Below are positions 1-12,196 of a stretch of 12,196 nt of DNA, piece after piece. A program made the translations under genes and the position numbers. Under the pieces are notes generated by a model. That model ran no database searches, had not been told where the DNA came from, and worked only from the letters and a program-made list of their open reading frames with translations. Within the stretch, counting starts at the first letter, position 1. Every line of letters begins with the position of its first letter. The stretch is from assembly GCA_009926195.1 (NCBI GenBank), contig RFPK01000032.1, forward strand, positions 1 through 12,196, in the 5' to 3' direction. The DNA is from Synechococcaceae bacterium WB4_1_0192. Lineage in GTDB: Bacteria; Cyanobacteriota; Cyanobacteriia; PCC-6307; Cyanobiaceae.

Positions 1-442
1 GGTGATCGGCGGCCTGCTGTTCGCCCGCCTGGGCATGAACCGCAGCCTCTGGCTGTTCGGCATCGCTGGCGCCGCCGGCAATGCGGCCTACTGGCTGGTG
101 GCCCGGGCGGATGGAGCGTCCCTGCAGGCCGTCGCTGGTGCGGTGCTGCTGGAGAACGCCTCGAGCGGTCTCGTCGGCACAGCCTTCGTCGCCCTGCTGA
201 TGAGCCTCTGCAACCCCCGCTTCTCGGCCACGCAGTACGCCGTGTTCTCGGGCGTGTACGCCATCAGCAGCCGGGTACTGGGAGCCCCCTCCGGCTTCCT
301 GGTGAAGCTGGTGGGCTGGGAGCACTTCTTCCTGCTGACCACCGCTGCCGCAGTGCCGGCTTTTCTGCTGATGCAGCTGCTCACCCCCTGGGATGAGGAC
401 CAGGCCCGGGGCGCCTTCGATCCCGAGCGGGACCCCACCTGA
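1..442 (+). CDS. ampG: AmpG-like MFS transporter, C-terminal part (5' end cut by window)
   Basis: Only the last 146 codons are visible; the frame is open to the left edge, so the GTG at position 2 is not a credible start. The protein shows about four hydrophobic helices (roughly residues 14-33, 41-68, 79-104 and 108-128) and ends in a short charged tail. The segment ALLMSLCNPRFSATQYAVFS closely resembles E. coli AmpG (ALLMTLCNKSFSATQFALLS), and the surrounding ENASSGLVGTAF and WEHFFLLTTAAAVP segments align with it too. AmpG is an inner-membrane proton-coupled importer of anhydro-muropeptides for cell-wall recycling. That substrate is inferred from the family; other MFS functions are possible. 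The gene runs toward rlmN, with a 23-bp gap between the two stop codons. Confidence 0.72.
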   Translation, partial: VIGGLLFARLGMNRSLWLFGIAGAAGNAAYWLVARADGASLQAVAGAVLLENASSGLVGTAFVALLMSLCNPRFSATQYAVFSGVYAISSRVLGAPSGFLVKLVGWEHFFLLTTAAAVPAFLLMQLLTPWDEDQARGAFDPERDPT

Positions 443-470
443 ATCGGCAGGATCAGGCCGCAGGTTCAGG
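438..470. terminator. Inverted repeat between convergent genes, possible bidirectional terminator
   Basis: CCTGAA (438-443) and TTCAGG (465-470) are inverted copies. Inside them CGGC (445-448) can pair with GCCG (457-460) around an 8-base loop. The outer arms contain both stop codons: the transporter TGA (440-442) and the rlmN TGA (466-468 on the minus strand). No T-tract follows on either strand, so this is not a classical intrinsic terminator. The position between convergent genes is the main argument. Confidence 0.3.
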
Positions 471-1575
471 GGCGCCCGGCCGGGGCGGGTTCGAGACTTC
501 CCTCCAGGCGACGGCGCAGCTGTCCGCAGGCGGCATCGGCATCAAGGCCGCGGCTGGCACGCACGCTCACGGCGATGCGCCTGGCCTCCAGGCAGCGACG
601 GAAGCCTTCCACCGCAGCCGGACTGGGGCGCTGGAATTCCTCCTCGGCGATGGGGTTGTAAGGGATCAGATTGACGTGGCTCTGGAAGCCACGCAGCAGC
701 TGAGCCAGGGCCTCGGCGTGGCGGGGCTGATCATTCAGACCGCCGAGCAGGATGTATTCGAAGCTGACGCGCCGGCCGGTGATCGCCACGTAGCGACGGC
801 AGTCGTCCAGCAGGGCTTCGATCGGATAGGCCTGAGCCGTGGGGATCAGCTGTTCGCGCAGGCGCTGATCAGGCGCATGCAGGCTCACGGCCAGGGTGAA
901 CTGGGCACGGCCGAGGCGGGACAGGGCCAGTTCAGCCAGGTGCGGCAGGGTGCGGGCGACGCCGACCGTGCTGACGGTGATCTGCCGCTGGGCCATGCCC
1001 AGATCGGTGCAGAGGCAGTCGATGGCGGCGAGCACCGCCTCGCTGTTGAGCAGGGGTTCGCCCATGCCCATGAACACCACATGGCTGGGGCGCTGCTGCA
1101 TCACCTCGCGCACGCTCAGCACCTGATCCACGATCTCGTGCACCGCCAGCGAACGCTGCAGGCCACCCTTGCCGGTGGCGCAGAAGCGGCAGGCCATCGG
1201 GCAGCCCACCTGGCTGCTGACGCAGACCGTGAGCCGGCCCTCAGCGGGGATGCCAACGGTTTCAATGCTGAGGGCATCGTGGGTGCCGAGCAGCAGCTTG
1301 GTGGTGCCATCGCGGGCAACACTGCGATGCAGCTCGCGGGAGCGGCCAATCCAATCGGCAGCGCCGGCGGGGGGAGAGGCCTCCAGCTGCTCGCGGAAGG
1401 TCTTGGGCAGCACGCTGACTTCAGCGAGGCTGCGGGCGCCCTTGGCGTAAAGCCAATCATGCAGCTGGCGGCCGCGAAAGGCAGCCTGGCCATGGGCGAC
1501 GGCCCACTGCTCCAAGGCCTCACGGCCCAGGCCCAGCAGGGGCGTGGCCTCAGCGGCGGCGGCCGCGGACGCCAT
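466..1575 (-). CDS. rlmN: RlmN, dual-specificity 23S rRNA A2503 / tRNA A37 C2-methyltransferase (radical SAM)
   Basis: 369 aa, full length for the family. RlmN uses S-adenosylmethionine and a [4Fe-4S] cluster to methylate C2 of A2503 in 23S rRNA, and in E. coli also A37 of some tRNAs, aiding translational fidelity. The radical SAM motif CxxxCxxC is at C125, C129 and C132, preceded by the conserved C118. The GMGEP motif is at residues 170-174 and the conserved glutamate in SIETV is E105. The C-terminal catalytic cysteine is C350 (RASRGLDADAACGQL), which forms the methylated-cysteine intermediate in this family. All key residues are present. The ATG start at 1575 shares its A with the TGA stop of hli (TGATG), so translation is probably coupled to hli; no good ribosome binding site is seen. 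The N-terminus is alanine-rich (residues 2-10), so the exact start is slightly uncertain. It is the last gene of the minus-strand series. Confidence 0.96.
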   Translation of the reverse strand: MASAAAAAEATPLLGLGREALEQWAVAHGQAAFRGRQLHDWLYAKGARSLAEVSVLPKTFREQLEASPPAGAADWIGRSRELHRSVARDGTTKLLLGTHDALSIETVGIPAEGRLTVCVSSQVGCPMACRFCATGKGGLQRSLAVHEIVDQVLSVREVMQQRPSHVVFMGMGEPLLNSEAVLAAIDCLCTDLGMAQRQITVSTVGVARTLPHLAELALSRLGRAQFTLAVSLHAPDQRLREQLIPTAQAYPIEALLDDCRRYVAITGRRVSFEYILLGGLNDQPRHAEALAQLLRGFQSHVNLIPYNPIAEEEFQRPSPAAVEGFRRCLEARRIAVSVRASRGLDADAACGQLRRRLEGSLEPAPAGRP

Positions 1576-1730
1576 CAGGGCCAGACCAGCAGACCGTGGC
1601 CCAGCTGGATCTCCACCACCAGCAGGGCGATGAAGCCGAGCATGGCCGCGCGGCCATTGAGCCGCTCGGTGTGGGTGTGGAAGCCGTAGCGGGGCAGACG
1701 CCGCTGCGGGACGAGCTTCGGCTGGATCAT
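1575..1730 (-). CDS. hli: High-light-inducible protein (Hli/Scp, one-helix CAB-family)
   Basis: 51 aa from ATG 1730. One hydrophobic helix (about residues 26-49) carries the chlorophyll a/b-binding signature TERLNGRAAMLGF (residues 21-33). E22 and R27 are the likely salt-bridge pair and N25 a chlorophyll ligand, as in light-harvesting helices. Hli proteins are thylakoid proteins that bind chlorophyll and carotenoid, quench excess energy and assist photosystem II assembly or repair, and are typically induced by high light. A longer frame from TTG 1796 (73 aa) is open, but its extra N-terminus is low-complexity and would start inside a stem-loop, so I prefer the ATG. No Shine-Dalgarno motif is visible. 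The gene lies 98 bp behind rpoC2 and overlaps rlmN by one base (TGATG). I recall the rpoC2-hli-rlmN neighbourhood in other picocyanobacteria, which would make this arrangement conserved. Confidence 0.9.
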   Translation of the reverse strand: MIQPKLVPQRRLPRYGFHTHTERLNGRAAMLGFIALLVVEIQLGHGLLVWP

Positions 1731-1760
1731 CGCTGGAGGGCTGCGAAGGGTGCGGAGAGG

Positions 1761-1808
1761 TGATCTGAAGCCTCGGTCCGCAGCGGCGGCGGGCAAGGCC
1801 TCAGATCA
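1761..1808 (-). terminator. 13-bp stem-loop between rpoC2 and hli; possible terminator, attenuator or 3'-end stabiliser
   Basis: In the minus-strand RNA the arm at 1796-1808 (UGAUCUGAGGCCU) pairs with 1761-1773 (AGGCUUCAGAUCA) over 13 bp, with a single G-U wobble. The 22-base GC-rich loop can fold further (CCG CTG CGG). The wobble would be a C-A mismatch in + strand RNA, so the structure favours minus-strand transcription. No U-tract follows, so if it stops polymerase it does so weakly; protecting the rpoC2 3' end or marking a processing site is equally possible. It covers the alternative TTG start of hli. Confidence 0.45.
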
Positions 1809-1828
1809 ATGGATGCTGGCGCAACGGC

Positions 1829-5941
<4,113 letters not shown>

Positions 5942-5987
5942 GGCTGCGCGCGTCGAGAGGGATAGGGAAGGGGAGCGTTCGGAGATC

Positions 5988-7892
<1,905 letters not shown>

Positions 7893-7971
7893 GGCCGGTG
7901 TGCGCGCGGAGGTCGAAAGGAACGGAACGGATCAGCCGGACACCCGCTGGGGGTGGCGCTGAATCGATCGA

Positions 7972-11073
<3,102 letters not shown>

Positions 11074-11179
11074 GCGGGGAACCTGCAGGAACGGGTGGGA
11101 CGGGACAGGACCTGGCGGCGTGGCGCCTCGGCGGGGAGGAAGAAGCGGTGGGCGCCCGCTGGGCAACCCGGTGTGGAAA

Positions 11180-11193
11180 GGCCGGAACCGGCC
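11180..11193 (-). other. Short GC-rich hairpin in the rpoB leader
   Basis: GGCCGG and CCGGCC are separated by two bases (TT on the minus strand), probably folding as a 5-bp stem with a 4-base loop. Three T residues follow on the minus strand (TTTCC), making it weakly terminator-like. It lies 11 bases downstream of the larger stem-loop at 11205-11231. Confidence 0.4.
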
Positions 11194-11204
11194 GACGACA
11201 GGAA

Positions 11205-11231
11205 CAGCCGCCCCCGCGGAGGGGACGGCTG
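11205..11231 (-). promoter_or_regulatory. Strong 11-bp stem-loop in the rpoB leader
   Basis: In the minus-strand RNA CAGCCGUCCCC (11221-11231) pairs fully with GGGGGCGGCUG (11205-11215) around the 5-base loop UCCGC, with one G-U wobble. The same position would be a C-A mismatch in + strand RNA, so the structure fits the direction of rpoB transcription. It lies about 130 bases before the rpoB start, so it is a candidate attenuator, protein-binding site or processing site. No function can be assigned from sequence. Confidence 0.5.
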
Positions 11232-11396
11232 GACCCGCCGGCACACTTATTCAGCTCGCTTCAACCCCGCGGACAACGACGACTCGCACCGGAAAGACAC
11301 AGCACCTGAGGGGGCAGGCCCGCCAGAATTCCGACGGACGCTTTCGGGCTGCAGCGAGCACAGGAAAACCAGAACACGCTGCCAGGCCAATAAAAC

Positions 11397-11424
11397 ATCA
11401 TACACTGTGAAGAGCGGGACCAAA
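11397..11424 (-). promoter_or_regulatory. Possible sigma-70-type promoter overlapping the tatD stop
   Basis: TATGAT (11397-11402 on the minus strand) matches the -10 consensus at 5 of 6 positions. A poor -35 candidate, TTTGGT (11419-11424), is 16 bp upstream. An A/T-rich stretch (TGTTTTATTGG) follows. If used, it would give rpoB a leader of a little over 300 bases. The call rests mainly on the -10 match and location. Confidence 0.28.
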
Positions 11425-12196
11425 CAGGGCGCAGGCGTTTGCCGTGCTCTGCCGGGCCACCTCCGTCAGGCTCTGCTGCCGCAGCTCAGCAACCCGTTCC
11501 GCCACAGCTGCCACGTAGGCGGGCTCGTTGCGCTTGCCGCGGCGCGGCACGGGCGCCAGGAACGGGCAATCGGTTTCCACCAGGAACCGGTCCGCCGGCA
11601 CCAGGCGGGCGCAGGCGTGAGTGGCATCAGCCTTGGGATAGGTGACATTGCCGCTGAAGCTGATGTAGAGGCCCAGCTCCAGGAAGCCGGCCATCTCCTC
11701 GGGCGTGCCGCTCCAGCAGTGCATCACGCCGCGCGGGCAGGCAGCGGCGGCAGCCCGCTGGCGCAACTCCTCAAGCATCGGTTCGGCCGCATCACGGCAG
11801 TGGATGATCACCGGCAGATCAAGCTCCACCGCCAGATCCAGCTGCGGCCTCAGCATCGCCAGCTGCTGGTCGAGATTCGTATCGCGGAACAGATCGAGCC
11901 CCAGCTCACCGATCGCCACCACCCGCGGATCGGCCTGGGCGGCGGCGCGCAGCACCCGGGGCGTATCCGGCTGCCAGTGCTCGGGATCGAGGGGATGCAC
12001 CCCCACCGAATAGCGCAGCTCCGGAAAGCGATCGGCCAGGGCGCGGATCGCGGGGATCTCGGACGGCTCCACACATGCGTGAAGGAGGCGACCCACGCCG
12101 GCATCGCGCCAGCGCTGGGCCACCTCCTCCAGGTCGTCGTCAAAATTGCGGAAGACGATATGGCAGTGACTGTCGATCAGCGGAGCATTCAGGCTC
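11398..12196 (-). CDS. tatD: TatD-family metal-dependent hydrolase/DNase (N-terminus cut by window)
   Basis: 265 codons are visible; the frame continues past the right edge, so a GTG at 12123 is an internal codon. Reading upstream of it restores LIDSHCHIVF with the metal-binding HxH pair (H10 and H12 of the visible fragment), so only a few residues are missing. The other TIM-barrel metal ligands are E97 (IGELGLDLF), H132 (VIIHCRDA), H159 (MHCWSG) and D209 (VETDCPFLAPVP), and the family end RGKRNEPAYV is present. TatD enzymes are cytoplasmic divalent-metal nucleases linked to DNA repair or turnover; despite the name they are not needed for Tat export. The exact substrate here is unknown. It is the gene upstream of rpoB on the same strand, separated by 323 bp; I recall tatD before rpoB in other picocyanobacteria. 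Confidence 0.93.
   Translation of the reverse strand, partial: SLNAPLIDSHCHIVFRNFDDDLEEVAQRWRDAGVGRLLHACVEPSEIPAIRALADRFPELRYSVGVHPLDPEHWQPDTPRVLRAAAQADPRVVAIGELGLDLFRDTNLDQQLAMLRPQLDLAVELDLPVIIHCRDAAEPMLEELRQRAAAAACPRGVMHCWSGTPEEMAGFLELGLYISFSGNVTYPKADATHACARLVPADRFLVETDCPFLAPVPRRGKRNEPAYVAAVAERVAELRQQSLTEVARQSTANACALFGPALHSV

Larger units (their letters stand above)
11074..11397 (-). promoter_or_regulatory. tatD-rpoB spacer, probable rpoB promoter and leader region
   Basis: This is the only long gap without a recognised gene. The part next to tatD (about 11380-11400) is noticeably A/T-richer than the rest, as promoters often are. A weak sigma-70-like pair, TTGTCC (11271-11276) and TGAATA (11248-11253), is 17 bp apart, but the -10 match is poor. 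The middle (11171-11246) holds two GC-rich hairpins flanked by GTGTG/CACAC, which could pair and enclose them. The rest up to rpoB is GC-rich with small palindromes such as GGGCGCCC. The rpoB frame stays open back to 11244, but this looks like chance in GC-rich DNA, because the family start is ATG 11073. Confidence 0.5.

Noticed and set aside
676..1689. 337-codon open frame on the + strand, antisense to rlmN and hli
   Set aside because: Shadow of rlmN, whose catalytic motifs are all intact on the other strand.
1731..1796. 22-residue N-terminal extension of Hli from TTG
   Set aside because: Rare start codon inside a stem-loop arm, low-complexity sequence; the 51-aa form from ATG holds the whole Hli motif.
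11074..11244. 57-residue N-terminal extension of RpoB in the same frame
   Set aside because: It would start at GTG 11244, is Pro/Gly/Ala/Arg-rich, and runs through the leader hairpins. The family start is the ATG at 11073.

Overview
The window is a stretch of cyanobacterial chromosome, most likely from a high-GC picocyanobacterium of the Synechococcus/Cyanobium type. Three things point there. The beta' subunit of RNA polymerase is split into rpoC1 and rpoC2, with a very large insertion inside the RpoC2 trigger loop. A high-light-inducible (Hli) chlorophyll-binding protein follows. The RpoB, RpoC1 and RpoC2 sequences closely match picocyanobacterial proteins as I recall them. The species is inferred, not seen.

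Layout, left to right: the 3' end of an AmpG-like MFS transporter on the + strand (1-442) converges on a minus-strand gene series that fills the rest. Read in transcription order (right to left) the series is tatD (cut by the right edge), a 323-bp spacer/leader, rpoB, rpoC1, rpoC2, hli and rlmN. Spacers are 78 bp (rpoB-rpoC1), 46 bp (rpoC1-rpoC2) and 98 bp (rpoC2-hli), and hli and rlmN overlap by one base (TGATG). Apart from the tatD-rpoB spacer the window is almost wholly coding.

Functionally this is a transcription/translation housekeeping cluster. RpoB, RpoC1 and RpoC2 are the large core RNA polymerase subunits. RlmN modifies 23S rRNA (and probably tRNA). TatD is a metal-dependent nuclease. 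Hli is a small thylakoid photoprotection protein sitting behind the polymerase genes.

The most striking observation is in rpoB. The reading frame is intact and highly conserved throughout, but a block of about 63 codons normally present in cyanobacterial RpoB is cleanly missing, in frame, at 10332/10333 (residues 247/248). The lost block is the C-terminal part of the beta lobe, ending just before the HLGNRR motif. It includes the positions equivalent to E. coli R394, I445 and D446. Other items worth a look are a strong two-hairpin structure in the rpoB leader, a 13-bp stem-loop between rpoC2 and hli, and the translational overlap of hli with rlmN. I see no mobile elements, CRISPR arrays, tRNA or rRNA genes, and no novel multi-gene system.
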